A DNA stretch of 64,000 nucleotides from Rhipidocladum racemiflorum (GCA_036346355.1 CM070577.1:17731666-17795665), one strand, 5' to 3'. Shown: positions 45,175 through 56,610, numbered from the stretch's first letter. The notes: generated by a model from the sequence alone, not told the origin. Translations and numbers: made by a program.

Positions 45175-46966
45175 AGAGGCTATTATTCCTGTACTTCATA
45201 TAGTCATACCTCCAGCTGATAATCTTGGAGTTGAGACCCCACTTGAGGATTTAGCTATCAACAATACAGCACCTAATGATGAGCCTCAACACCCCCTGTG
45301 ACAACTAATGAACCACTAAGGAGATCACAGTGGGAAAGAACATCAACCATCCCTGATGATTATGTTGTATACATGAATGAAGATGTATGTGACATAGGGA
45401 AGGTAGATGATCCCACATCATTTAATGAGGCTATAATGACTAAAGATTCATCCAAGTGGCTTGAGGTCATGCAGGATGAAATAAAGTCTATGAGCATTAA
45501 TAACGTCTGGGATCTAGTAGGAATTTCTGATGGAGTCAAAACAGTAGGCTGTAGATAGGTCTACAAAACTAAGCATGACTCTAAAGGGGATGTCGAAAGA
45601 TTCAAAGCAAGGCTTGTAGCAAAAGGGTTTACACAAAGAGAGGGGATTGATTATATTGATACTTTCTCTCCCATCTCAAAGAAAGATTCGCTAAGAATTG
45701 TCATGGCACTTGTTGCTTATTATGATTTAGAGCTACATCAGATGGATGTTAAAACTGCGTTCCTTAATGGTGACTTGCATGAGAATGTTTACATGGCTCA
45801 ACTGGAAGGTTTTGTCGTGGAAGGAAAGGAACATATAGGATGTAGACTTAAGAAATCCATTTATGAACTAAAATAAGCATCTAGACAATGGTACCTTAAG
45901 TTCGATGAGACCATAAGAAATTTTGATTTCAAAGAAAATGATGTGGACAATTGCATATACATTAAGATTAATGGGAGCAAAATTACTATCTTAGTGCTTT
46001 ATGTGGATGATATCTTATTGGCCAGCAGCGATAAGGATATGCTGCATGAGAACAAAAGATTTCTTTCTGCTAATTCTGACATGAAGAATCTCGATGATGC
46101 CTCTTATGTTTTGGGCATTGAAATTCAGCGAGATAGGTCCAAAGGGACATTAGGCCTATCCCAAAAGGCATACATTGACAGAGTGCTTAAGAAATATAAT
46201 ATGCATAATTGCTCTGCCACGCCTGCTCCTATTGTAAAGGATGATAAATTTGGAACATTTTAATGTCGAAGAAATCAATTAGAACTAATAAGATGAAGGG
46301 GATTCCTTATGCTCCAGCTGTCGGAAGCATTATGTATGCTCAAGTTTGTACTCGCCCTGATTTAGCATTCGTAACCGGGATGCTTGGCAGATATCAATCA
46401 AATCCAGGTTTGGACCACTGGAAAGCCGTTAAGAAAGTATTGCGTTATTTGCAAGGCACTAAGCACTACATGCTCACATATAAGATGCCTGATGACCTTG
46501 AGGTTGTGGGTTATTTAGACGCTAACTTTGCATATTGTGTTGATACTAAGAAATCCACATCTTCACACTTGCGGGAGGAGCCATTTTGTGGAAAAGCTCC
46601 AAACAATCACTTACTGCATCATCAACGATGCAGGCTGAGTTTGTGGCATGTTATGAGGCTACTAGGCAAGCTGTATGGCTTAAGAATTTCATTCCTGGAC
46701 TAAGAGTGGTTGACAGTATATCTAAACCACTAACAGTATACTGCGATAATAAAGCCGTCGTTTTCTATTCGAGTAACAAGTCAAGTGGTGATGCCGAACA
46801 CATTGACATTAAGTTTCATGTTGTGAAAGATAGAATCCAGAATCAGACAATTGATGTCAAGCATATAAGTACTAAGTTTATGCTTGCAGATCCGCTTACT
46901 AAAGGCTTACCACCCAGTCTCTTTCGAGAGCATATTACCGGCATGGGTTCATTGGAAAGCCTCTGA
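45175..46966 (+). pseudogene. Copia reverse transcriptase and RNase H (nonsense mutations)
   Basis: RT begins near 45460 with SKWLEVMQDEIKSM, followed by FKARLVAKGFTQREGIDY, HQMDVKTAFLNGDLHENVYM and the catalytic LYVDDILLASSD near 46000. RNase H is at 46586-46966 with MQAEFVACYEATRQAVWLK, VYCDNKAVVFYS and ADPLTKGLPPSLFREH, ending at a TGA. Stops at about 45556 (a Trp codon expected before VYKTK) and about 45875 (a Gln expected before ASRQWY) each fit a single transition. A further stop at 46261 and a frameshift near 46570 separate RT from RNase H. Confidence 0.9.
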
Positions 46967-47158
46967 TTCTGGAAATATGGACCATAAGAACAAACCAACT
47001 CCCGTTAAGAATAAGTATTATTCCATTGAGATGGAATAGTGCACTATAGATACTAGGGTTTCAGCAGTGATTGTATTAACTGTTGTAATACTTTATCTTG
47101 GTGTGTTGCTCTGTTGAGAATGGACTTATGTTGTTAGCCCTTCGATCAAGTGAGAGAA

Positions 47159-47572
47159 TGTTAGTGGTGATCTCAGGATGAGCAACAAATTCCCAAAATT
47201 TTGGATCTAAACTACCACATGCACTCTGATCAGGAGCTCCCAACGTATATTTGGTTTAGGTCCCGATAGCCAGAACCATATATTGAAAAGGAGGAAAAGG
47301 CCAGAACTCAAGGTATTAAGAAAAATCGTGAGTTCATCCTCTGCCTAACACGCTCAATCCGATCTAAGAGTTGGTGCTAGACTACCGAAGACCTCTACCG
47401 ACGCCGAGTGGATGTCGGCACCTCCCTGTTTCTTCATCGCGCAAGAACATCAACCAAGCAAAGCAACTCTAATGGATTCTGCTTTACCGGGTCAGTGATT
47501 TATTCATTTACGCATTTATTTGTGATCATGACTTAGGCTAGCTCACGATTTAGTTCAACCCTAAGACTAACA
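47159..47572 (+). repeat. Copia 3' LTR, intact
   Basis: 414 bp, TGTTAGTGG...GACTAACA, followed by the target duplication GTTTT (47573-47577). It serves as the unbroken reference for the split 5' LTR. Confidence 0.95.
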
Positions 47573-48040
47573 GTTTTTGCTTTGTAGCAGCATAGTATTT
47601 TGAGTGTACTTCAATAACAATGCCAATTCCTTTGACAAATAGTGCTTTATAGAAAACAACTTGGCAAATAGTGCTTGAAGAAGGCCTTTATCTCCTGAGT
47701 TTAACACCACAATTATCAGCAATTGCCATATCAAGAACATTCACAATAAGACCACCATCACTGATGTAATGCTCTGCAAAAATAATGTGTTCACCAAGTA
47801 AGACATCCTCTGGGGTAAAGAACATCGTCAATGTCAGGATAGTCATCTCCAATTTGGTCAAACGCCTGTGCAACAGCAGAACCACCAAGGCGGTGCTTTT
47901 TTTTAGATAGGTAATGTACAGTACAACTCCATCTCTGACCCTCAAGTCCGGAGTTACTTCCAATGTCATAACAAGACATGTTACATAAGTACTGATCATA
48001 AGATTTCCTGGACCCTTGAAAACCTTGTTTCAGAAGTAGA
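47573..48040 (-). pseudogene. FGAM synthase (PurL-type) pseudogene, upstream part
   Basis: On the minus strand, in shifting frames: KGPGNLMISTYVTC (about 48010-47970), VTPDLRV, KKKHRLGGSAVAQAFDQIGD with YPDIDDVLY (about 47900-47820), HYISDGGLIVNVL near 47755 and GIVIEV near 47610. Loss of the His of an expected GHDISDGGL motif and three or more frameshifts show decay. This set is characteristic of the second AIR-synthase half of plant phosphoribosylformylglycinamidine synthase, the fourth step of purine synthesis (organellar in plants). The copy continues at 25150-25399 beyond the copia insert. The N-terminal two thirds are not present upstream of 48040. Confidence 0.85.
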
Positions 48041-49247
48041 ACTGGGAGGTGCAGGTGCTAACCATAGTTGAGTTACTAGGAATCCTTTGGTTGCACTAGT
48101 TGATAAAACTTTATTTAAGCTAGTGAAGAACACCTTCAAGACTAGCCCCAACAATTCTGTCCCTGGAGTCATAATATGCAGTTAAGCACATGACATTGAC
48201 ATGGGATTAAGTACAAGCATGTAAAACATAATTTTATTGAGTGCACACTGCATACCACACAAAGAGGGAAACCTTGAAGGTGCGAAAGATCACATCATGC
48301 CATTGGATCCAAGTCCAATACAGCTAAAAGGACTTCCAACACATGATCAGTAAATCGGAATTCAATTTTTCTTTTCGCAACAACCATGTCAGGATTAGTC
48401 GACATAGTACAGACATAGAGGTACAAAGAGCTGCTACAGAATAACATTGAGATCCTGTAGCACAAAGCAACTCAACGAACAAATTGACTGTAGTCATGAA
48501 GCGGCACATGTAGTTTCAGTTACATTAATAAACAAGCTGAATTCAGTCATTCACCAACTGATCAAAAGCACGAACGACTATGTATTATGTAACCATATAA
48601 ATAAAAATGTTGTTAACCTGCGTATATCTTAGTTAGAATTGGAAAGCTACACTAGGCACTTGCATCGACCCGGATGAACTAAATAGATTAGAAGGCCATT
48701 TCACCTACGTATTTCACCGTATTTGGATGCTGCAATGAACACTCGCATAGAATCTAACAGTAAGCTCGTCACAAGTGCAGCAAAGTTGAGACATTTCGAT
48801 TCAACAATTAATCAAAGCTGAAAAGAACAAATCACTAAGCATCTTCAAAAATCAAGAACGCGTCACTGGAACAGGGCAAGGAAGACGATGGGGAGAATTG
48901 AGGCCTTGAGGGGCTGCCAGAAGCAGCGAGAGAACAAGTACCGGCCTGTGGGCGGGTTTATAAGTTAGAAGGCGACGCCCGAGGGCCGCCGGAGTTGCCT
49001 CGTCGATCGCCGTCCGCCACCGGCGACGGCGATAGCAAGGAAGAGATTTGCTACGATTTGGGACTGGAAGCGGCATGGCTTTCTAGTTTTCGGTGTGCGT
49101 GTGCGGCGGCTGTGGGAAACTGAAATCTTGGCCGTCCATACGAGAGTAACGGTTCAGATATGGGGGAGGAAGGCACGGCGCCGTTTGGGCAGAACGGAAG
49201 AGGAGAGAGAGTACATACGGCTCCTAACTTTGCAGGTCCTACGCATC
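48041..49247. other. Gap with a possible divergent promoter, no gene assigned
   Basis: 48041-48840 shows no convincing frame. On the minus strand TATAAAC (complement at 48957-48964) is followed by a GC-rich, CT-rich leader-like sequence to about 48840. On the plus strand the PPR coding region follows from about 49230. I see a candidate promoter region shared by two directions, but no exon that I can name on the minus side. Confidence 0.4.
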
Positions 49248-49255
49248 CTCTCCGC

Positions 49256-50048
49256 TAGGGATGTGATCGGATCGGATATGGTCGAATATCGTCCTATTCA
49301 TATCCGTATCCGTATTTTTTATCGAATACAGAATCGAATACGAATAGTGTCGAATACAGAATCGAATACGAATTATACAGGATAATATCGATTCTGAATC
49401 TGGTCGAATCTGGATCGGAATCAACATGGATACGAATAATATTAGTCGGATATTTTAAAATCTAATTTCAGTTTTTTTCCAAAACCGGTCCAAATTTAAA
49501 TTCAAAATTCCAAAAGAAATATATTTGTATGTCTTTTTTTTGCCCTTTTATCCCTAGCTTGTCATACATGTGACTCTGTGAGTAACAATGTACCCCATTG
49601 CAATAATTGAACCAAATGATTTGCGGTGGCATATCTTCTTTGAATCCTAAGTAGCCCTCTTGAAACGCCACTTGCCAATTTTTGTACCACCTTTACCCAA
49701 ATATCTCCAAATTAGCATCTAGCACACATGAACACATTATATCTTGTCATCCAATGCAGACCCGATCTACGAAGCGATGAAACATGTTAAATTGTTAATG
49801 TGTTATTCTGAAACGTGTTATTCGGATAATATCCGTATGTCATATTCGGATATTATCCGAACAAAAACTCGGATATTCCGTATCCATCGGATAATCAGTG
49901 TTCCATATCCGTATCCGTATCCATGTAAATTATCTGTATCCATATCCTTATCCGAAAAATCAACTGGATATCTGTGAAACTATCCAAATCATCATCCAAA
50001 TCAATTCGGTCGGTCGGTCAGAAAATATCCGTACCAGTTCCATCCCTA
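49256..50048. mobile_element. Non-autonomous hAT element in 5' part of PPR gene
   Basis: A 793-bp AT-rich element starts TAGGGATG and ends CATCCCTA, flanked by the 8-bp duplication CTCTCCGC (49248-49255 and 50049-50056). Its interior is full of ATCCGTATCC / CGGATAATATCC repeats on both strands. It has no coding capacity. Removing it joins CTACGCATC|CTCTCCGCAGCC in the PPR frame. Confidence 0.9.
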
Positions 50049-50501
50049 CTCTCCGCAGCCGCCGTCCGCACCGCGGTGGGATCGCCGACGGCCATCCGCC
50101 GCAGCCACGTGCGCCTCCTCAACGAGGGCCTGGCCCACCACCCTCCCGCCCTGGCCCTCCTCGTCTCCGCCTACGCAAGTCCCGCCTCCTCCCCGGACGC
50201 CCACCACCTGTTCGATGAAACCCCGCGCCGGGACGTCCATCTCTACTCCTCCCTCCTCGCGGCCGTATCCCGCTCCGACTCCCCCTCCCTCGCACTCCCG
50301 CTCCTCCGCCGGATGCTCTCGGCTGACGCCCTCCGACCTGACCACTTCGTCCTTGCCTCCATTGCCAGCGTGTCCGCCAGGCTGCGCAGTCTTTGTCTTG
50401 GTAAGCAGCTCTCCCCGTACAGCGGCGACGACGTCATCAAGTCGTCGCTGATCGATATGTACTGCAAGTGCGGCGTACCTGACGATGCTAGGAAGTAGGA
50501 A

Positions 50502-51462
50502 CAGTGGCGGAGCCAGAAAATTCTAAAGGAGGGGCCAAGAATGAAGTGGACCTTTATTAATGATTAATATTCAAAGTTTAGTATATAATAAGTACAATAT
50601 ATAACACTTGTAATTTGCAATAATTTATGAATGAAAACGTACCACTAATTATTTCACATGAGACGATAGTTGATAATTATGAGTCCTCATGTTCTGAAAA
50701 TGCTGTAAAATATCTTTCATGTTATCTTTGCAAATACATCTCGCTCAATATAACAAATCATGAGATCATTCAGCCAATCGTCACTCGAACTGGAATTCTA
50801 TAATATTAGACTCATACTGTTCAATTGTCTTGGGCAACCCCGGCTCAGCAACAATGTCACTCGAACTGAAATTAGTGCTAGTACGAGCTTTCTTTTCAGC
50901 AGCGGCGGAAGGTCTCACATTAGAAAGTTCAATGATTTGATTTTGATGATCAGAGTCAGGACTTTGGGTTGTGTACACGCAGATGGTGCCTCCTCGAATG
51001 GCTTTAATTTTGACAAGGACGTAGAATATCTCTTCATCTAATACAATGCCAGAAGGATAGCAAGACTCAGCTTACATATATACACACATCATTACATCAA
51101 TACATCTACTAATCTACATCATCATCCAATACAGCAAGAAGAAATGTAGAATACCCGCATATTTAGCTTAATGACTTATTGACTGTGACGCCGGGTGCCG
51201 GTGTCGCCGGCATTCAGACGCCGCCACGCAGGGACGCAGAAGTCGCGGGACATCGGGACGCCATGGCGCCACACGATCTTCCACTGTTCCACAACCACAA
51301 TTCGACGTTCGGTCTCCCACTCTCCCGTCTGGGTGGTTTGGTCCCGAGTCCTAATGTTGATCGTTCGGTCCTTATTCCTGATCGCTAATGCCTAATCCTG
51401 TTGGGCCATCGCTAAGACCGGGGCCCAGGCCCACCTAGGCCCCGGCCTGGGCTCCACCTCTG
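50502..51462. mobile_element. Non-autonomous hAT element inside PPR gene
   Basis: 961 bp, starting CAGTGGCGGAGCCAGAA and ending GGGCTCCACCTCTG (imperfect inverted repeat), flanked by the perfect 8-bp duplication AGTAGGAA (50494-50501 and 51463-51470). It has no transposase; short open frames show nothing recognisable. Excision on paper restores DDARK|AFNSIGAKNN. Confidence 0.92.
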
Positions 51463-51680
51463 AGTAGGAAGGCATTCAATAGTATCGGTGCCAAGAACAA
51501 CGTCGTGTGGACTGCACTAGTTTCTGGATACGCGTCGAACGGCCGTAGTGACGAGACGCTGAAGGTCATCAGGAACATGCCTGAGCGCAACCTGTTTGCA
51601 CGGACTGCGCTCATCTCAGGGTTCGGGAAGGCTGGCGAGAGTGTTGGCGCGGTGGAGCTGCGTCGTGCCGAGGCCGGCCT

Positions 51681-51914
51681 GTTTAGCGTTAAAATATTCA
51701 AAAATTTTAGAAAAATTGGAAAATCGCAAAAGTTTGAAAAAATGCAGAAAAAGTTTGAAAAAATCCAGAATAATTAGAAAATATCAATAGGAATATAGAA
51801 TTTTTTTAAAAAAATATGTGTAAATTAGGAAAAACTAAAAATATAAAAAAAATATTCTAAAATATAAAAAAAATTCCGTCGGCCACCCAGGTGATATAGG
51901 CCATCTGGCCATCT
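51681..51914. other. AT-rich block interrupting PPR gene
   Basis: Between GKAGESVGAVEL and GGAAYMAALVLGK lie about 230 bp with an extremely A-rich plus strand (AAAATTTTAGAAAAATTGGA-like). Only some 15-20 residues would be expected here. It looks like an insertion, but I find no duplication or inverted ends, so the type is undecided. Confidence 0.5.
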
Positions 51915-52189
51915 CGGCATGCATCTTTGTTGTCCACTGTCACTGGCGGGGCCGCATACATGGCTGCACTTGTGCTGGGCAAGCCATGACCACGAGGTTC
52001 GAGTTCTTGTCCAGTACGATTGTTGGGAATTCGTTGGTTGACATGTACTCCAAATGCAGTGACATACACACCGCTAGAGAAGTATTTGAGGGGATTACCA
52101 CTACTACAGAATGGCACAACATTATCGTTTTACCTATGTTAGCTCCCAACTTTTCAGAAAAAATCAATTGTGATAAATGATTCGGCAAA

Positions 52190-52580
52190 GGTGTCATAAT
52201 TAAAGGGGAATCATCACACTCGACTCTAATGTTAGAACTAATTGTAATGTGCTCAATGCTACACAATCGGTTCTAACATTAGAACCGATTGTGATGAGAC
52301 ATGCATATCACAATTGATTCTTATGTGGGAACCGATTGTGATGTGCACATGCACAGCACAATCGGTTCTGAGGTTGGAACCGATTGTGATTTGTATGATT
52401 GTGATGTCCCATACACAACACAAATCGGTTCTTTTCTAGGAACCAATTGTGATGACATGCACATCACAATTGGTTCCAACCATGGAACCAATTGTGATAT
52501 TCTTATATAGGAACAGATTGTGATGTGCATTGCTTATCACAATTGGCTCTTACCTAAGAATCGATTGTGATGTTCATCGC
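52190..52580. repeat. CACTA subterminal repeat array
   Basis: At least seven inverted pairs of the word GAACCGATTGTGAT (variants GAACCAATTGTGAT, GAATCGATTGTGAT) and its complement ATCACAATTGGTTC are spaced by 5-10 bases, so each pair can form a small hairpin. Subterminal words of this kind are binding sites of the CACTA TNPA protein. Confidence 0.85.
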
Positions 52581-53826
52581 TAGGTTTTATATTCTCTCGG
52601 GCTGAACTCTCCTATGTTGGTGTTCTAGAGGGGGGGAAATATAATCTTGTTGAAACTTAGACATGGGTAATAAAATATGAAACCCTTGAGGATGGGCGTT
52701 AAGATGGTAAGTTGAAGCCCTAGTGTGAGGAGATTTCTCGTCTATTTTTCTCATTTTTGGTTTTCCTTAAAAGGTGAGCATTCTTTCAAATCCCTTCAAT
52801 TTTGCATTAGGAAATTTGATTTTAATTTGGTGAATGCATTACATGTCATTAGTGATATGGTTGAAACTAATATGGGTGAGAAATTATGAGATCCTCGAGG
52901 ATGGGTGTTAAGAGAGTAAAGTTGAACCCCTATCTTGAGGAGATTTCCCCTTATTTGTGGTTTTCTTCAAAAGGTGGCCATTCCTTTAAATCCCTTCAAT
53001 TTTGCGTTAGGACATAAATTCGATTTTGATTTGGTAAATGTGTTGCATGTCATTATTGTTTCTATAAATACTAGGACTTACATTCAATTTTTATTTGGTG
53101 AATGTGTTGCATATCATTATTGTTGATATAATTAATATGATCAATACTAGAGTTTAGGTTGTGTAAACTATGCGTCTCCCATTCGAATTGTCTACATTTT
53201 TTTGGATAGTTCAAAGGTATGTGGTTCGGGCAAGTTACTAATGAAGCTGTTGTATAATTCCAGAGAAAGTTTCAGCAGTATCTCCCTGCTGTTCTCCGGA
53301 TACACACCCTCTTGACATGTTGTCGAGATGTGTATTTTGAGAACAGCGGAGAGATGCTGCTGAAATTTTCTCTAGAGTTGTACAACACCTTAGAAACTTA
53401 TCCGAACCACATATCCTCGAATTAGATTAGGACCTAACATAATTAGAAATTAGGAGTCATCGTTGGTATGTACTTAGTTGGACAATAGATAGACGTTTCT
53501 TTAAGATCATTCAATTCCTCAATTTTGTTAATGCTTTCACCCTTATTTTCTTTCTTTGAAGTCAAAAAAATTACAAACCTAATTACTGCATTAGGTATAT
53601 CGATATCATTATTGATATTTTAAATATTCATGTCTCCTAACTAGGAAATTGAAAGCTCTTAACTAGGGAAGAAGGTATTGAGGGTAAATTATATTTATTG
53701 GGACTCATCCTCTATTTTGCAAAGGTAATTAAATAATGTCTCAGTATTTGAGATAGCTAGCTGTCGCTCAAGTTTTTTCTTAATTTATTATTTATGGTTT
53801 AATTGTAGATAGACCATGAAGAATGG
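52581..53826. other. CACTA 5' non-coding region with diverged tandem repeat
   Basis: No coding frame. Two or three diverged copies of a roughly 200-bp unit (GGTTTTC..TAAAAGGTG.., then CAATTTTGC.TTAGGA) occur at about 52740-52860, 52960-53040 and 53070-53130. A foldback element lies at 53218-53413. Confidence 0.6.
53218..53413. mobile_element. Foldback element (hairpin MITE), 196 bp
   Basis: Starts TATGTGGTTCGG and ends CCGAACCACATA; about 90 bp on each side pair with small mismatches around a short centre near 53310. No duplication is evident, so the superfamily is open. RNA from here would form a long stem. Confidence 0.75.
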
Positions 53827-56610
53827 ATGTATAAAAAAAGTCATGTGAGTGCTGAATTTCAGAGAGATGTTAAGGAGTTCATAGGAATTGCAGAAAAAGA
53901 CATAGTGAAGATGGGTGTAAACTCCATTTATTGTCTTTGCATTGATTACACCAATCTCAGGAGATTTAACAACTCAGCTCAAATTGAAGACGGCTTGATT
54001 CGACGTGGCTTCGTGAGGAATTACACATGTTGGATCCATCATTAGGAAACAAGTAGTACCCCTCCGGTATGCAATGAAGACATGCTGGAACCCGATCATG
54101 AGTTGGGAGTGTGATTTGTTTGAGAAGGATAATTTAGAGCAAATGTTGTAGGATGTGGAGGGAAATTACACTGAAAGAGAGTTTGAAAATTTTAAAAGCT
54201 TGATGGAAAGCGATGCCACACCGTTGTTTTAGGATTGCAAAGCGGAATACACCAAGTTGGGTTTGGTCCTTACATTATTCAAACTAAAAACAAAACACTG
54301 TTGGACAAAACAAATTTCAATGCACTTTTAGTTCTTCCATCGGATGTGCTTCCAGAGGGAAATGAGTTGCCTACAAGCATTTATGAGGTGAAGAAGCTAC
54401 TATCCCATGGGAATCGAAATAGAAAGAATATATACATGTCCGAATGATTGCATATTGTACCGCAACGTGCATAAGAAACTGCTCGTTTGTCTAGTTTGTG
54501 GTGTACCCCAGTATAAACAAAAGGAGAAGCATAATGACAAGAAGCATAAGAGCTGAGCCGACAATGGTGAAGATAAGAACAAAGGGGCACTAGCTAAGGT
54601 ATTATGGTATTTGCCCATTATTCCCCATTTGGGGAGGTTGTTTGCAAATCCCAAATAGGCAAATTGTTATGTTGGCATTATGAATCTCAAAAGGAAGATG
54701 ACAAGCTGAGACACCCCACTGATTCGACTCAATGGAGAAATATTGATTAGAAACATGAGGAGTTTTGTGCCAAGATTAGGAATATAAGATTTGGATTGAG
54801 TACCGATGGAATGAATCCGCTTGGTAATATGAGCAGTCGTCACAGCACTTGGCCAGTTCTATTATGTATCTACAATATCCCTTCTTGGTTGTACATGAAG
54901 TGGAAGTATATCATGATGTTGTTACTAATCTCTAGACCGAAACAACCAAAAAATGATATTGATGTGTACCTAGCACCACTGATTGAGGATTTGGTAAAAT
55001 TATGGAACGAGGGAATCACGGTGTATGATGCATACAGAAGAGAGAACTTCACCTTACGAGCTATGATATTTTGCACCATAAATGATTTCCTGGCCATTGG
55101 AAATTTGGCAGGCTATAGTACGAAGGGTGCCAAAGTGTGTCCTATTTGCGAAGAGGAGACTGAGATCTTGTGGCTGCTGAATTCAAAGAAAGCTGTGTAC
55201 ACAGATCACTATAGATTTCTACCTGGAAGTCATTGATAACGTTAGATGGATGAAAAATTTGATGGAAAGATGGAAGTTCGTTCGGCCCCGCAGCCTATGA
55301 GTAGAAGTGTATTCACGTGTGGAGGATATCGATGTTCAGTATAAAAAGAGTCGTAAATTTGTTCGTCCTATAACCATTTGGAAGAAGAGGTCGATATTCT
55401 GGGACTTATCATACTGGAAGGAGTTAGATGTTCATCATGGATTGATTTCACGCACATTATGAAGAATGTTTGCGACAATTTGGTTGGCATCTTGCCGAAG
55501 ATGGTGTGAATGCTCGTCGCGACATGGCCTACATAGGAATCAAGCCCAAGATTGCAGTGATAGAGGAGGATGGAAAAGATCCATACATTCCCACTGCATG
55601 CTACACCTTGTCCAAGAAGGAGAAAGAAGATCTCTGCAAGTGCCTCCAAGGTATTAAAGTTCCATCGGGCTACTCTGCAAACATTAATAAGCTTGTGTCC
55701 ATGGATTATTTGAAATTGCTTGGTATGAAGTCCCACAACTGTCATGTATTGATGACCCAAATGCTCCCTATTGCAATAAAAAATATTCTTCCAGAGGATG
55801 TCCAGTTGGCAATCACAAAACTATGTTATTTTTTCAATGTGATTTCTAGCAAGGTTATTGATCCCCATGTACTAGGCAACTTACAGAGTAAGGTGGTGTA
55901 GACTCTATGTCAGCTTGAGATGTATTTCCACCATCGTTCTTTGACTCTATCGTCCACCTTGATGTTCACCTTGTTAGAGAGATTAAGATATGTGGACCCG
56001 CATTCCTACATTATATGTATCCATTCAAGAGGTATATGGGTACACTAAAGTCTTAGTGAGGAATCGGTCGAAGCATGAGGGTAGTATTGTTTAAGATTAA
56101 GGGACTGAAGAGGTTATTGAGTTTTGCATGGACTATCTAGGTAAAAGACAACCAATTAGTGTTCATGTATCTCATCATGGGGGGGAGACTTGGTGGCAAA
56201 GGAACCATTGGGTCCAAACTAACAAGTCCACAGTTTGATATGTATTGTAAAGCGTATTTGACAGTCTTGCAACATAGTGAAAAAGTTCATCTATACATCC
56301 AGCAGCACAAGTTGATATTACGAGAAGAGAATCCACATATGGATGAGCTTTCCATCATGCTAGAACACGATGATTGATTCCCCACATGGTTCAAAGAAAA
56401 GGTGAAGGTCTCCATCAGTGAGACTGTCAAATGGTTGGCTTCCATACCAAGATTTAATGTACAGATATGGTAGGGGTATGATGTTAATGGATACACCTTT
56501 TACTCTGAAAGTCAAGATGCAAAGAGTATAGTTCAAAATAGTGGTGTGATCATAGATGCTTTGTCTGATGATCTGTGACACTATGGTTTGGTGTGACGTT
56601 ATAGAAGGTG
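53827..56610 (+). pseudogene. CACTA TNP2-type transposase (stops and frameshifts)
   Basis: Order: transposase-associated domain at 53827-54050 (MYKKSHVSAEFQRDVKEF, GFVRNYTCWIHH). Then CPNDCILYRN and VCLVCGVPQYKQ near 54440-54520 and the TNP2 core at 54780-55236 (RFGLSTDGMNPLGNMSS, DIDVYLAPLIEDLVKLW, FCTINDFLAIGNLAGYSTKG, CPICEE). A DUF4218-like part lies at 55470-56350 (VPSGYSANINKLVS, GMKSHNCHVLMTQMLP). A DUF4216-like tail at 56370-56580 has FPTWFKEKVK, RFNVQIW and NGYTFYSESQDAKSI. Domain names are from family memory. At least six frame breaks make it inactive. It would cut CACTA ends together with TNPA. Confidence 0.88.

Larger units (their letters stand above)
25400..47572 (+). mobile_element. 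Ty1/copia retrotransposon, nested host of three insertions
   Basis: LTRs of about 413 bp, starting TGTTAGTGGTGATC and ending TAACA, bound the element, with the 5-bp duplication GTTTT at 25395-25399 and 47573-47577. The 5' LTR is split by a hAT element (25667-40529). The leader holds a solo LTR (40755-41735). Gag and pol (order PR-IN-RT-RH, diagnostic of copia) lie at 42880-46966. Without inserts the element is about 6.3 kb. By hand count the two LTRs differ at roughly 20 of 413 positions, mostly transitions, so it is the oldest layer of this nest. Confidence 0.93.
50049..52098 (+). pseudogene. Pentatricopeptide repeat (PPR) gene, broken by transposons
   Basis: The coding remnant is in three pieces. 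Piece 1 is 50049-50501, with ALALLVSAYASP, HLFDETPRRDVHLYSSLLAA and SSLIDMYCKCGVPDDARK. Piece 2 is 51471-51680, with NNVVWTALVSGYASNGRSDE and MPERNLFARTALISGFGKAG. Piece 3 is about 51915-52098, with GGAAYMAALVLGK and TIVGNSLVDMYSKCSDIHTA. These are PLS-class PPR motifs (DMYxKCG, WTALVSGYAxNG). PPR proteins bind organellar RNA. The frame passes exactly across the hAT insertion at 50502 once it and one AGTAGGAA are removed. The gene ends at EGIT where the CACTA element starts. Upstream coding extends to about 49230; the true start is not seen. Confidence 0.9.

Noticed and set aside
50046..50345. Gly/Glu-rich minus-strand ORF
   Set aside because: Shadow of the PPR coding strand.
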